A DNA stretch of 64,000 nucleotides from Streptomyces massasporeus (GTDB taxonomy: Bacteria > Actinomycetota > Actinomycetes > Streptomycetales > Streptomycetaceae): the NCBI RefSeq assembly GCF_014648995.1, contig NZ_BMSE01000014.1, positions 124,001 to 188,000 of the forward strand. The letters are read 5' to 3'. Position numbers and translations under genes: made by a program. The notes beneath the pieces were generated by a model. That model made no database searches. It was not told the origin of the DNA and saw only the letters and a program-made list of their open reading frames with translations. Shown one piece after another: positions 50,853-61,730 of this stretch (its first letter is position 1; each line of letters begins with the position of its first letter).

Positions 50853-51269
50853 TCAACCTCGCCCCATCGCTCGCGTCAGGTGGATCTCGATCACCACGCG
50901 CGCCGGATTCGGCGAGGGCGTCCTGCCGTAGCGCTCCGCGTAGCGCCGCTCCGCCTCGGCGACCCGGTCCCGCTCCTCGTGGACGAAGGCCCGGCCCTCC
51001 AGCGTCGCCCAGCGGCGCCCCTCCAGCTGGCAGACGGCGACGGGCGCCCCCTCCTCGCCGGCGGCCCGCACGTACCGGACCTTCGCGCTCGCCCGGTTCG
51101 TGATCACCCGAGCCAGACGGGCCTCGGGATCGTATGTGACCCCGACGGGTACCAGATGCGGAGTGCCGTCCGGGCGGGGAGTCGTCAGGGTGCACAGGTG
51201 CCGCTCCCGCCAGAAGTCGAGATACGACGGGTCCGGAGCGCCGGGGTCCACGGAGTACTTGGTCGCCAT
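50853..51269 (-). CDS. PPOX-class (flavin/F420) family oxidoreductase
   Basis: 138 residues; ATG at 51269. Split-barrel fold of the pyridoxamine-phosphate-oxidase superfamily: FWRERHLCTLTTPRPDGTPH, LVPVGVTYDPEARLARVIT, ASAKVRYVRAAGE, VAVCQLEGRRWATLEGRAFV. Size and motifs match actinobacterial F420-dependent PPOX enzymes, which use F420 or FMN. Substrate unknown. Divergent from clpB. Confidence 0.82.
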   Translation of the reverse strand: MATKYSVDPGAPDPSYLDFWRERHLCTLTTPRPDGTPHLVPVGVTYDPEARLARVITNRASAKVRYVRAAGEEGAPVAVCQLEGRRWATLEGRAFVHEERDRVAEAERRYAERYGRTPSPNPARVVIEIHLTRAMGRG

Positions 51270-51307
51270 GCCCCGGAACTTAGACCCCCGAGACTCCCGG
51301 AACCGTC

Positions 51308-51328
51308 CTTGAGTGCACTAGACTCAAC
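51308..51328. promoter_or_regulatory. HAIR-like HspR operator upstream of clpB
   Basis: CTTGAGT-N7-ACTCAAC, one mismatch from the HAIR consensus, 44 bases before the clpB GTG. Shows clpB belongs to the HspR regulon together with dnaK. Confidence 0.88.
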
Positions 51329-51372
51329 TTTGTGCAAGCCGTTCGGGTCAGTGCAAGGAGGAGAACGCGAAC

Positions 51373-53970
<2,598 letters not shown>

Positions 53971-53997
53971 GACGTCACATCAGGACGCCGTAGGACG

Positions 53998-54492
53998 TCA
54001 CATCGTGAACGCCGAGAACCGCACCAGCGCGGTCTCGGCGTTCTCGTACTCCACCCTCACCTGGACGACATGCGCCTCCGCCGTGCCGGGCAGGCCGTTC
54101 TCGTGGGTCACGTCGAGGCAGAGCGCTCCGCAGGCGCCACCGCCCGTGCGCGGCTCGGGGCCGTTCGGGTACGTCTCGCGCAGCCAGTCGCGGACGTCCT
54201 CGCGCGGCATCCGCAGCACCGCCGAGTACGACGTGTCGATGCCCCGCTGCACGGTGCAGTCATGGGCGCGGGCGTTCGCGGGGCGCTCGGCGGCGCCGAA
54301 GGCCAGGGCCTCGGTGCAGGGGACGGTCGCCGCCGCGCCCGTACGTTTGCCGCCGCGGGCCTCGTCGTCGTCCGACCAGGCCCACAGGAACAGGCCGATG
54401 ATCAGGACGCCGAGCACCACCACCGGCAGTGCCAGGAACGGCAGGATGATCCCCCACCGGGTATGGCCTCGCTCCGCTGCCTGCATATGCAC
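53998..54492 (-). CDS. Single-pass membrane protein with extracellular domain
   Basis: 164 residues; GTG at 54492 preferred, with GGAGG six bases upstream. One hydrophobic helix (about 16-40, IILPFLALPVVVLGVLIIGLF), then an extracellular part with four Cys (VPCTEALAFG, HDCTVQRG, GGGACGALCLDV) likely in two disulphides. Not recognised. Its last codons contain an 11-bp hairpin (54007-54043) that can end transcription from both this gene and clpB. Confidence 0.65.
   Translation of the reverse strand: MHMQAAERGHTRWGIILPFLALPVVVLGVLIIGLFLWAWSDDDEARGGKRTGAAATVPCTEALAFGAAERPANARAHDCTVQRGIDTSYSAVLRMPREDVRDWLRETYPNGPEPRTGGGACGALCLDVTHENGLPGTAEAHVVQVRVEYENAETALVRFSAFTM
54007..54043. terminator. Terminator-like hairpin inside the gene end
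   Basis: GAACGCCGAGA and TCTCGGCGTTC pair perfectly over 11 bp around a 15-base loop, inside the last codons of the minus-strand membrane-protein gene and 37 bases after clpB. Possibly a shared bidirectional terminator within coding sequence. Confidence 0.5.
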
Positions 54493-54651
54493 CGTCCCCT
54501 CCGAAGGCTGCTCAGGAGGACGGCTGTGGGTACCCGGAGGTTGCAGTTGACCGGATCGTGTCAGCCCAGGGCTGACAGGGTCTGTCGGGGCTTGCCACCC
54601 CCCTCCCCGCATGGGGGAGGATGGCGGAATCCGTACGAAGGGAAATTCACG

Positions 54652-55179
54652 GTGACCATCGACCCGTCCTCGATTCCGAACTTCGGGGGCCAGCCCGAGC
54701 CGCAGCCCGGCGGCCCGGCCGGCCCCGTCGTCCCGGATCAGGACCTCGTGAAGCAGCTCCTCGACCAGATGGAGCTCAAGTACGTCGTCGACGACGAGGG
54801 AGACCTCGCGGCGCCGTGGGAGCAGTTCCGCACCTACTTCATGTTCCGGGGTGAGGGAGACCAGCAGGTCTTCTCCGTGCGGACGTTCTACGACCGGCCC
54901 CACGAGATCGAGGCCAAGCCGCAGATCCTGGAGTCGATCGACGACTGGAACCGCCGGACCCTGTGGCCCAAGGTCTACAGCCACACCCACGACGACGGCA
55001 CGGTCCGCCTCATCGGCGAGGCCCAGATGCTGATCGGCATGGGCGTCAGCCTGGAGCACTTCGTCTCCTCGACGGTCAGCTGGGTGCGCGCCGCGATCGA
55101 GTTCGACAAGTGGCTCATCGAGCAGCTCGGTATTGAAGAGGAGATCAACGAAGCGGAGAAGCCCGAGGACGAGGAGTAG
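54652..55179 (+). CDS. YbjN domain-containing protein
   Basis: 175 residues; GTG at 54652 (GAAGGGAAA upstream). Short disordered N-terminus, then a YbjN fold (about 28-160): LLDQMELKYVVDDEGDLAAP, FMFRGEGDQQVFSVRTFYDR, DWNRRTLWPKVY, GEAQMLIGMGVSLEHFV, typical of this family, which has the fold of type III secretion chaperones but no secretion role in actinobacteria. Acidic C-terminus (EEEINEAEKPEDEE). Function unknown. Confidence 0.82.
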   Translation: MTIDPSSIPNFGGQPEPQPGGPAGPVVPDQDLVKQLLDQMELKYVVDDEGDLAAPWEQFRTYFMFRGEGDQQVFSVRTFYDRPHEIEAKPQILESIDDWNRRTLWPKVYSHTHDDGTVRLIGEAQMLIGMGVSLEHFVSSTVSWVRAAIEFDKWLIEQLGIEEEINEAEKPEDEE

Positions 55180-55311
55180 ATCCTCAGCCGGCCCCGCAGC
55201 GGCGCGTCGGCGCGTACGAGCACGTACGCGCTGTACGCGCCGTACGCCTTTTCGGGCGCCGCTGCCTCCCCTCGGGCGCCGCTGCCTCCCCTCCCTCCCC
55301 GAGGGGGCGGA

Positions 55312-55737
55312 TCAGACCTCAAGACGCAGCTCCGCCCATACCGTCTTGCCCACCGGGCTGCGAGGCGTCGACCCCCAGCGCTCGGCCAGGACGCCCACCA
55401 GGAGCAGCCCCCGGCCGGACTCGCCATCGGGAGACGACGAGGGCGCGGCCGTGGGCAGCCGCTTCGCGGAGGCGGCGTCCGCGACCTCCACACGCAGCAC
55501 GCCCGCGGCCCGGTCCAGGACGAGCCGGAGACCGAATTCCCGGCCGGGAACCCGACCGTGCTGTACGGCGTTCGCCGCGAGTTCGCCGACGACGAGGGCG
55601 ACCCCGCAGGAAACGTCCGACGCCGGCGGGTGGCCCCGTTCCCCCATCCACCGGACGGCGTGACGCCGGGCGAGCTGCGCACCGCGCGGGGTGGAGGGGA
55701 ACTGCAGCGTGAGCGACTGGAGTTCACGCTGCGGCAT
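55312..55737 (-). CDS. RsbW-like ATP-binding (anti-sigma/kinase) protein
   Basis: 141 residues from ATG at 55737 (GGGAGAC upstream). HATPase_c_2 fold: ARRHAVRWMGERGHPPAS, the N-box ALVVGELAANAVQHGR (Glu/Asn), the G1 box VADAASAKRLP and the G2 box ESGRGLLLVGVLAERWG. Such single-domain ATPases either bind sigma factors or phosphorylate STAS proteins, or regulate other targets. Divergent from the DUF5753 regulator gene; in Streptomyces these two types often sit together with DUF397. Not obviously linked to the STAS gene at 7053. Confidence 0.83.
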   Translation of the reverse strand: MPQRELQSLTLQFPSTPRGAQLARRHAVRWMGERGHPPASDVSCGVALVVGELAANAVQHGRVPGREFGLRLVLDRAAGVLRVEVADAASAKRLPTAAPSSSPDGESGRGLLLVGVLAERWGSTPRSPVGKTVWAELRLEV

Positions 55738-55913
55738 GTCTCCCGGGGTGGCGGTTTCTGTCAGCACGGCCTGTCCGTCCCTTTCCGTCGGCTCGACGCG
55801 CTCCGCTGCGCACACGAGTCATCACGTTCCGTGCTCAAGAGTCGGCCGATCGTCCTACGCTCGACAGGGGGCACAGCCTTACTTGTGAGGCCGTAAGGAA
55901 CGGAAGTGATGCC

Positions 55914-56861
55914 TTGGCCAACGGAATTGACCCCAGTGCGTCGATGGCCGCACTGTTCGGTGCGCGGGTGCGCAGGCTCCGGACGGCGGCGGGGCTGACC
56001 CAGGCCGAGCTGGGCGACCGGACGCATGTCGTGAGCACGCGGATCACGCAGATCGAGCGGGCGTCCGGAGCGAAGCCGACGCTGGAGCTGGCGCGTGCGC
56101 TGGATGTGGTGCTCGGGGCGGACAACCTCCTGGTCGAGCTGTGGCCGTACGTGTACCGGGAGGCGTTTCCGGACTGGTCGCGGAAGTTCATGGAGTACGC
56201 GGAGCGGGCGGTGGTCATCAGGCAGTACGCGGCCCATGTGGTTCCGGGCTTGTTGCAGACGGAGGAGTACGCGCGGGCGGTGCTTGGCCTCGATGCTCTG
56301 CTGGACGGTGAAGAGCAGTTGGAGGAGCGGGTCTCAGCCCGCATGGGGCGGCAGGAACGGCTCGGTTCACCCGACCGGCCAGAACTGTGCGTGATCCTTG
56401 ACGAGGCGGTGCTGAGACGCCCGATCGGTGGTCATGCCGTGATGCGAAAACAGTTGGCACGACTGCTCGGCGCTGCCGAGAGCCGCCACACCACTCTGCA
56501 GGTGCTGCCGTTCGACCAAGGCGGGCACGAGGCCATGGGCGGCTCGCTGACAATCCTGTTCCTGCCCGACGGCTCGGAAGTGGCCTACACGGAGGGTTCG
56601 GACTACGGCCAACTCATCGAAGAACCGGTCAACGTCAGTCGCTACAAGGTGATTTACGATCGGCTGCGGGCGGCAGCCCTGCCCCCGGTCATGTCGCTCG
56701 ACATGGTCCGGTCCGCGATGGAGGGCAACTACCGTGGCGCGAATCTCCCGTCCCGATCTGACCGACGCCGCTTGGCGCAAGAGCAGCTACAGCAATCAAG
56801 CGGGGGGCGACTGCGTGGAGGTGGCCGACGGGTTCCGAGGGGCCGTCGTCCCGGTCCGTGA
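55914..56861 (+). CDS. XRE-family regulator with DUF5753
   Basis: 315 residues; TTG at 55914. XRE helix-turn-helix about 15-70 (RLRTAAGLTQAELGDRTHVV, TRITQIERASGAKPTLELAR), then DUF5753 (about 85-275: QYAAHVVPGLLQTEEYARAV, LCVILDEAVLRRPIGG, TTLQVLPFDQGGHEAMGGSL). The usual DUF5753 ending (SLDMVRSAMEGNYR) is reached at about residue 275, but no stop follows; the frame runs on 40 basic residues through most of the DUF397 gene. Cytosolic; forms a regulator pair with DUF397. Confidence 0.85.
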   Translation: MANGIDPSASMAALFGARVRRLRTAAGLTQAELGDRTHVVSTRITQIERASGAKPTLELARALDVVLGADNLLVELWPYVYREAFPDWSRKFMEYAERAVVIRQYAAHVVPGLLQTEEYARAVLGLDALLDGEEQLEERVSARMGRQERLGSPDRPELCVILDEAVLRRPIGGHAVMRKQLARLLGAAESRHTTLQVLPFDQGGHEAMGGSLTILFLPDGSEVAYTEGSDYGQLIEEPVNVSRYKVIYDRLRAAALPPVMSLDMVRSAMEGNYRGANLPSRSDRRRLAQEQLQQSSGGRLRGGGRRVPRGRRPGP

Positions 56862-56955
56862 CAGCAAGGCCCCGCAGGGCCCCGCGCTGTGCTTCGAAGC
56901 CGCCTCCTGGGCCGCCTTCATAGGTGAGTTGAAGGCCGGGCACCACCGTCCCTGA
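56734..56955 (+). CDS. DUF397 protein
   Basis: 73 residues; GTG at 56734, overlapping the regulator by 128 bases in another frame. DUF397 signature: AAWRKSSYSNQAGGDCVEVA, VPVRDSKAPQGPALCF, SWAAFIGELK. These small proteins are paired with XRE-DUF5753 regulators throughout Streptomyces (BldB-like context in some cases) and probably modulate them. Confidence 0.88.
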   Translation: MARISRPDLTDAAWRKSSYSNQAGGDCVEVADGFRGAVVPVRDSKAPQGPALCFEAASWAAFIGELKAGHHRP

Positions 56956-57218
56956 AGCGGCTTCCGGACGCACCGGGCCCTTGTCCGCGAGGGTCCGGTA
57001 GGCCACTGACCTCCTGAAAGAACCGGGGAAAGAACTACCCGCCCACCCACCCTCCCCGCGCCGGAAGGCGGGCGTCACCCGTCCGAGTGACCGGCTTGCA
57101 GGGGCGGGTAGCGGGCCGTTACGTTCGCCGCGACAACCGCAAACAAACAGATACGGCCCCCGGCCGGGACGGCAATCCCGAACGAGGGCCTGACCGATCA
57201 GGAAGTAGTGCCTTCCCG

Positions 57219-58094
57219 ATGGCTGACCCGCAGTGTAACGCGCGCCTGCGCGCCGACGCCGGAGCTCCGACTACCGGCGTGATCCACGTACGCACCCGCC
57301 TCACGGCCGACTTCACGGTGATCTCCAACGCCCTCGCCCAGCGGCGCGGCAGCGCGGTCACGATCGGCGTCGCGGCGTACATCGCCTCCCTGCCCGACGG
57401 CTGCCCCGTGACCATCACCGCCCTGTGCGAGCACTTCAGCGAGGGCGAGATCCTCATCTCGCGAGCGCTCAGGGAACTCGAATCGGCCGGATTCCTGGAA
57501 CGCCGCCGCGAACGGACGCCCACCGGGCAGGTGCGTACCCGGACGTACTTCTACGACGTACCGCGCGGCCAGGGCCCGGGCGACCCGCCCGAGCCGCCGA
57601 AGCCCCGGCCAAGGAGGAGGCCCACCGTCCCGGAAACCCGACGGGAGGCGGCGCCCGCTCCCGCTCCTGAGGAGCCCGGCAGCCCGGCGCCCGCACTCGC
57701 CGACGCCGACGCCGAGGCGGTCGCCGTACTGACCGCCCTGCGCCGGGTCGACCCCCGCCTGGTCCTGTCCGCGCAGGAGGTCGCCCGCCTGGCGCCGGCC
57801 GTCGCCGAGTGGCTGGCGGCCGGTGTCGGGCCGCGGGAGATCACGGAGCTGCTGACCGTACGGCTCCCCGACCGTTTCCGGGCCCGCCCGGCAAGCGTCC
57901 TGGCCTTCCGCCTCCGGGAAACCCCGCTGCCGGTGCCACCCCGCGCGCCGCTCTCACCGGACGTCGGCCGCCCGGTCGTGCTGCCCTTCCAGACCTGCGA
58001 CGGCTGCGAGCGTGCCTTCCGCGCCCCGGGGCCCGGACACTGCCGGACCTGCCGGGACCGGCTGAGCGAGCAGCACCTGTGTGCGGCCGGCTGA
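57219..58094 (+). CDS. Winged-helix protein with C-terminal zinc ribbon
   Basis: 291 residues; ATG at 57219. Residues 22-110 form a winged helix of the kind seen in replication-initiation or MarR-like proteins (SNALAQRRGSAVTIGVAAYI, ALCEHFSEGEILISRALREL, FLERRRERTPTGQVRTRTYF). A Pro/Ala-rich linker is followed by a helical region (LALADADAEAV..., about 150-235) and a zinc ribbon (CDGCERAFRAPGPGHCRTC, about 257-278). Proteins of this plan are frequent in Streptomyces; DNA binding is likely, target unknown. A conserved-looking GC-rich leader precedes it. Confidence 0.75.
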   Translation: MADPQCNARLRADAGAPTTGVIHVRTRLTADFTVISNALAQRRGSAVTIGVAAYIASLPDGCPVTITALCEHFSEGEILISRALRELESAGFLERRRERTPTGQVRTRTYFYDVPRGQGPGDPPEPPKPRPRRRPTVPETRREAAPAPAPEEPGSPAPALADADAEAVAVLTALRRVDPRLVLSAQEVARLAPAVAEWLAAGVGPREITELLTVRLPDRFRARPASVLAFRLRETPLPVPPRAPLSPDVGRPVVLPFQTCDGCERAFRAPGPGHCRTCRDRLSEQHLCAAG

Positions 58095-58130
58095 GGCGAC
58101 CCGGGCGAAGCCTGCGCCGCGACCGGTCGA

Positions 58131-58511
58131 TCAGGGGGCGAGGTCCAGGACGCGCACCGGCTGCCCCTTCCACGTATGCGCCCTGGTGGTCGCGATCACC
58201 GCGCCATCCGGCCGCTCCGGGCTGGGCTGGGCGGCGTAGAGGGTGTGCGCGTCGGACCAGGTGGTCGCGCGGGCCACCGCCAGTGCGGCGGGCAGGTCCA
58301 GATCGACGATTGTGATGCAGGGCAGGGCGGCAATGTGCTCCGCGGTACCCGGTCGGTCACGATCGGCCTCGACCAGAGAACACACCGTGGCGTACAGGAA
58401 CCAGCCCGGCTCGGCGTGAGCGCGATGGATCAGCCGGGACACCAGGACGTTGCCCCGTCCAGCGGCGACCATCGCACTTTCGTCGAGGAAGACATGCACA
58501 TCACGGGTCAC
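58131..58511 (-). CDS. PIN-domain toxin (VapC-like)
   Basis: 126 residues; GTG at 58511 overlapping the antitoxin stop. Begins VHVFLDESAMVAAGRGN, with conserved acids Asp10/Glu11 at the PIN start, Glu48 in SLVEADRD, and later Asp residues in ATTWSDAHTLYAA; DGAVIATT near the end completes the site. Expected to be a Mg2+-dependent RNase held in check by the RHH antitoxin encoded just before it. Second gene of a two-gene module with a palindromic operator. Confidence 0.78.
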   Translation of the reverse strand: MTRDVHVFLDESAMVAAGRGNVLVSRLIHRAHAEPGWFLYATVCSLVEADRDRPGTAEHIAALPCITIVDLDLPAALAVARATTWSDAHTLYAAQPSPERPDGAVIATTRAHTWKGQPVRVLDLAP

Positions 58512-58765
58512 GCGGCATCCGCCTCAGCCAGGCGGCGGTCCAGTTCGGCGTCCAGCTCGTCCTGCTCGTGCTCGCTGGGGGCGTAGCCGTTCCACTCTCG
58601 CAGCACGGCCCGTGCCTTCTCCGCGCGCTCGTTCCGCTCCGTCGGGGTGAGCAGGGTCTCGGCGAGCCGGGCCAGGTAGGCACGGAGAGACAGTCCTTCC
58701 TCGGCAGCTATCTCGGCGAGCCGGTCGCGAGCCTCGGCGGGGATACGGATGTTGGCGTCCGACAT
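58508..58765 (-). CDS. Ribbon-helix-helix antitoxin
   Basis: 85 residues; ATG at 58765 (AAGGGAG upstream) chosen; a longer frame would include the operator. N-terminal RHH (ANIRIPAEARDRLAEIAAEE, GLSLRAYLARLAETLL, about 4-42), then a helical Glu/Arg-rich C-terminus (about 50-85) that would wrap the toxin. Overlaps the PIN gene by four bases. Likely binds the palindrome just upstream for autorepression. Confidence 0.78.
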   Translation of the reverse strand: MSDANIRIPAEARDRLAEIAAEEGLSLRAYLARLAETLLTPTERNERAEKARAVLREWNGYAPSEHEQDELDAELDRRLAEADAA

Positions 58766-58790
58766 GATGCTGGCTCCCTTGACTCCCCAG

Positions 58791-58808
58791 TACGGGTACG
58801 TACCCGTA
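58791..58808. promoter_or_regulatory. Operator palindrome of the toxin-antitoxin pair
   Basis: TACGGGTACGTACCCGTA is an 18-bp perfect palindrome, 26 bases upstream of the antitoxin ATG. Its GGGTAC half-sites recur (a further GTACCCG follows), as is usual for RHH dimer arrays. Confidence 0.75.
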
Positions 58809-58817
58809 CCCGTCATG

Positions 58818-60038
58818 TCACTCTAGCGTCCCCGTCGCCCGGAACGCCGCCCCGAGCCGCTTCGCCGCCTCCTCCAGCACCCCCGTCCGCTTGCAGAACG
58901 CGAACCGTACGAACGGGGCGCCCTCCTCGCGGTGGTCGTAGAAGACCGCGTTGGGGATGGCGACGACCCCGGCGCGCTCCGGCAGGCCGCGGCAGAAGGC
59001 GAAGCCGTCGCCCTCTTGAGACAGCACAGCGCCGAGGGGGCGGATGTCGGTGGTGATGAAGTAGGTGCCCGAGGGGCGGAAGACCCGGAACCCGGCCTCC
59101 GCCAGGCCTGCCGCCAGCAGGTCCCGCTTGGCCAGCATGTCGGCACGGAAGTCCGTGAAGTACGACTCGGGCAGTGAGAGGGCCTCGGCGACGGCGTACT
59201 GGAACGGGCCCGCCGAGACGTACGTCAGGTACTGCTTCGCCGAGCGCACCGCCGTGACCAGCTCCGGGGCCCCCGTCACCCAGCCGACCTTCCAGCCGGT
59301 GAACGAGAACGTCTTGCCGCTGCTGGAGATGGTCACCGTACGCTCGCGCATCCCCGGGAACGTCGCCAGCGGCACGTGCTCGGCGTCGTCGAAGACCAGG
59401 TGCTCGTACACCTCGTCCGTCACCACCAGCAGGTCGCGCTCCACCGCCAGCTCGGCGATCGCGGCGAGCTCCTCGCGCGTGAGGACCGTGCCGGTCGGGT
59501 TGTGCGGGGTGTTGATCAGCAGGAGCCGGGTGCGGTCGGTGACGGCGTCGCGCAGCTCGTCGAGGTCGAGGCGGAAACGGCCCTCGTCCTCGTGCGCCCG
59601 CAGGGTGACCGGCACCCGGCGCCCGCCGGCCATCGCGATGCACGCCGCGTAGGAGTCGTAGTACGGCTCGAAGGCGATCACCTCGTCGCCGGGTTCCACC
59701 AGGGCCAGCAGGGCGGCGGCGATGGCCTCCGTGGCACCGGCGGTGACCAGGACCTCCGTGTCGGGGTCGTAGCCCAGGCCGTAGCGGCGCTGCTGGTGGG
59801 CGGTGATCGCGGTGCGCAGCTCGGGCACGCCGGGGCCGGGCGGGTACTGGTTGCCGCGGCCGTCCCGCAGGGCCCGTACGGCGGCCTCCCTGATCTCCTC
59901 GGGGCCGTCGGTGTCGGGGAAGCCCTGCCCGAGGTTGATGGCGCCGGTGCTCAGAGCCAGGGCGGACATCTCGGCGAAGATCGTCGTCCCGAACTCGGCG
60001 AGCCGGCGGTTCAGGAGGGGGCGCGCGCTGGAGGTCAT
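58818..60038 (-). CDS. PLP-dependent aminotransferase (class I/II)
   Basis: 406 residues; ATG at 60038 preferred to 60047 because of AGGA upstream. Fold-type I aminotransferase: LGQGFPDTDGPEEI, YPPGPGVPELRTAI, LINTPHNPTGTVLT (substrate loop), VTDEVYEHLVFD, PLP lysine in SSSGKTFSFTGWKVGW (Lys about 246) and PFVRFAFCK with the carboxylate-binding Arg. Resembles kynurenine/methionine (YbdL/KAT-like) aminotransferases. Cytosolic; exact amino donor not readable. Confidence 0.88.
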   Translation of the reverse strand: MTSSARPLLNRRLAEFGTTIFAEMSALALSTGAINLGQGFPDTDGPEEIREAAVRALRDGRGNQYPPGPGVPELRTAITAHQQRRYGLGYDPDTEVLVTAGATEAIAAALLALVEPGDEVIAFEPYYDSYAACIAMAGGRRVPVTLRAHEDEGRFRLDLDELRDAVTDRTRLLLINTPHNPTGTVLTREELAAIAELAVERDLLVVTDEVYEHLVFDDAEHVPLATFPGMRERTVTISSSGKTFSFTGWKVGWVTGAPELVTAVRSAKQYLTYVSAGPFQYAVAEALSLPESYFTDFRADMLAKRDLLAAGLAEAGFRVFRPSGTYFITTDIRPLGAVLSQEGDGFAFCRGLPERAGVVAIPNAVFYDHREEGAPFVRFAFCKRTGVLEEAAKRLGAAFRATGTLE

Positions 60039-60175
60039 GCCGGTCATCCTGCGCCGAAGCTCTGGAGTTCCTCAACTCTGTGTTGGGCCGGGAGCGGGGA
60101 GGGCATCACCGCCTCACGCAAGAGCGAGGCGCCCACGGGGGGCCGCTTCGGGGGAAACGAAAGGAGGGTGACGCC

Positions 60176-60472
60176 ATGATCATCGGCATCATCCTGGCGG
60201 TGTTCGCGGTTCTGCTCATCGGGCTGCTGGTGCCCCTGGCTCGCAGGGGCGGGTCCCGTTCCCGCCGGACGGCGCGGCGTGGAGCGTGGGCGTCCTCCGG
60301 CTCGAGCAGCAGCCACAACAGCTGGTGGGCCGGCGGGGGAGACTCCGGCGGCGGACACAGCGGGGGACACTCCTGCAGCAGCGGCTCGTCCTGCAGCAGC
60401 GGCTCGTCCTGCGGAGGCGGGTCGTCCTGCGGGGGCGGCGGCGGCGGTGGCTGCGGCGGCGGAGGCAGCTGA
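60176..60472 (+). CDS. Small membrane protein with Cys/Gly/Ser-rich repeats
   Basis: 98 residues; ATG at 60176 with AAAGGAGGG upstream. One N-terminal helix (IIGIILAVFAVLLIGLLVPL), a basic patch, then a Gly/Ser/His tail with six Cys spaced by SSGS/GGGSS (SCSSGSSCSSGSSCGGGSSC). The DNA shows repeated TCCTGCAGCAGCGGCTCG units. Probably metal-binding or cross-linked at the membrane; no family recognised. Divergent from the aminotransferase. Confidence 0.6.
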   Translation: MIIGIILAVFAVLLIGLLVPLARRGGSRSRRTARRGAWASSGSSSSHNSWWAGGGDSGGGHSGGHSCSSGSSCSSGSSCGGGSSCGGGGGGGCGGGGS

Positions 60473-61067
60473 CTGCCGCCGACCGACGTCGGCGTTCTGA
60501 TGAAACGGTCGGCCGTCCTCACCACGGGGAGCCGTATCCACCCAAGCGCGGGGTCCGCACCTGAGGGCGGGCTCCGCGTCGTCATGTCCGGGGCTTCCCG
60601 GACGGATCACCGGCCGAACTCCTGTCGGGCGACTCCGGGGGGATCCTGGTAACGCTTCCTGTCTGTAGGACAACTCCCGTCCGCCCTGGCGCGGCTCAGG
60701 CAACTGCCCGCGCCAAACCGCCCTTCCGGGGATCGGGCGCGATTCCGCACTCCCGTCCGTCCCGGCTCCGGTCGTGAGCCACGGCGCACCGGCGCACGCC
60801 TCCCCGATACCGGCGCACGCCGTAGTTGAACAGTTGAGCTGTGGAGCCCTCTGAGGGATGGAAACCTTACGAACTTGGGTAAAAACGCTGTGGCGGCGCC
60901 ACCGTTCATGATTCCCTCTTAGCCACCGACGCAGCCCTCCCCGGACGTCCTGCGGACACCTTCCTGAAACCGGCCGACCGGGTTGCCTCGGGCCGACATC
61001 CCCCGGTGTGACCGGGGCGCAGCGGACCCATCTCCCTCTCCTTTTTGTGTGCTTGCGGAGCCGATCC
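60473..61067. other. No gene recognised
   Basis: 595 bases between the Cys-rich protein and the DUF2617 gene. GC-rich with open frames lacking start sites or homology. An AT-richer patch at 60860-60895 may hold the promoter for the DUF2617 gene. Confidence 0.4.
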
Positions 61068-61595
61068 ATGCTCACGACCCTGAACACCTCCTACACCGAC
61101 ACCCGCGCGGCCGATCTCGCATGGGCCCTGGGGCGCGAGCCGCTTCCCGCACTGGCCGCACTCGACCTCGAACTGGCGGACGTCAAACTGCAGTTGCGAC
61201 TCCTCGGCGCGTCCCACCAGGTCCTGCTGGAGGAGGAGCGGGGCATCTGCTCGGAGACGGTGGCGTGCATCGCGGGCAGCAGCACTCCGCTTCCGCTCGG
61301 CGTCGCCAAGCGGGTGGACGACTGGGAGTACGAGTTCGCGGCCCGGGTCGAAGTCCTCTCGCCCGGCTCCTTCGCGGGCCGTGCACAGGAGTTGCTGGCC
61401 CTCGTCTCCGACCATCCGCACGGCCTCGTCGGCGTCTTCCCCGGCAGCCCGTACGCCTTCACGGCCCTGCTCGCGCAGCATCACGAGGGGCAGGTGCACT
61501 GGCGGACCTGGCACGCCTACCCGCAGGACGGGCAGTTGGTGGCGACCCGCACGAAGGTGGGCGTACGCGTACCGGCGGCGGTCTACGCCAACTGA
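61068..61595 (+). CDS. DUF2617 family protein
   Basis: 175 residues; ATG at 61068 with GGAG nearby. Full DUF2617 length: LELADVKLQLRLLGASHQVLL, YEFAARVEVLSPGSFAGRAQ, GVFPGSPYAFTAL, WRTWHAYPQDGQLVATRT. Conserved in many actinobacteria, function not established. Followed by the spermidine synthase-like gene, possibly in one transcript, though that gene looks leaderless. Confidence 0.85.
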   Translation: MLTTLNTSYTDTRAADLAWALGREPLPALAALDLELADVKLQLRLLGASHQVLLEEERGICSETVACIAGSSTPLPLGVAKRVDDWEYEFAARVEVLSPGSFAGRAQELLALVSDHPHGLVGVFPGSPYAFTALLAQHHEGQVHWRTWHAYPQDGQLVATRTKVGVRVPAAVYAN

Positions 61596-61717
61596 CCCTC
61601 GCTGACTGATGTCCGGCCCGCCGAACCGTATGTGGTGAACCGAATCTCGTACCAGTGTCCGGCTCCGGTAAACCAGCACCACACGTGTGGGTGACGAACC
61701 GCAGTCGAGGCGTGACG

Positions 61718-61730
61718 TAACGTCGCAGCG
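61718..61730 (+). promoter_or_regulatory. Possible leaderless promoter of the spermidine synthase-like gene
   Basis: TAACGT (61718-61723) ends six bases before the GTG at 61730, with no ribosome site in between. Confidence 0.4.
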
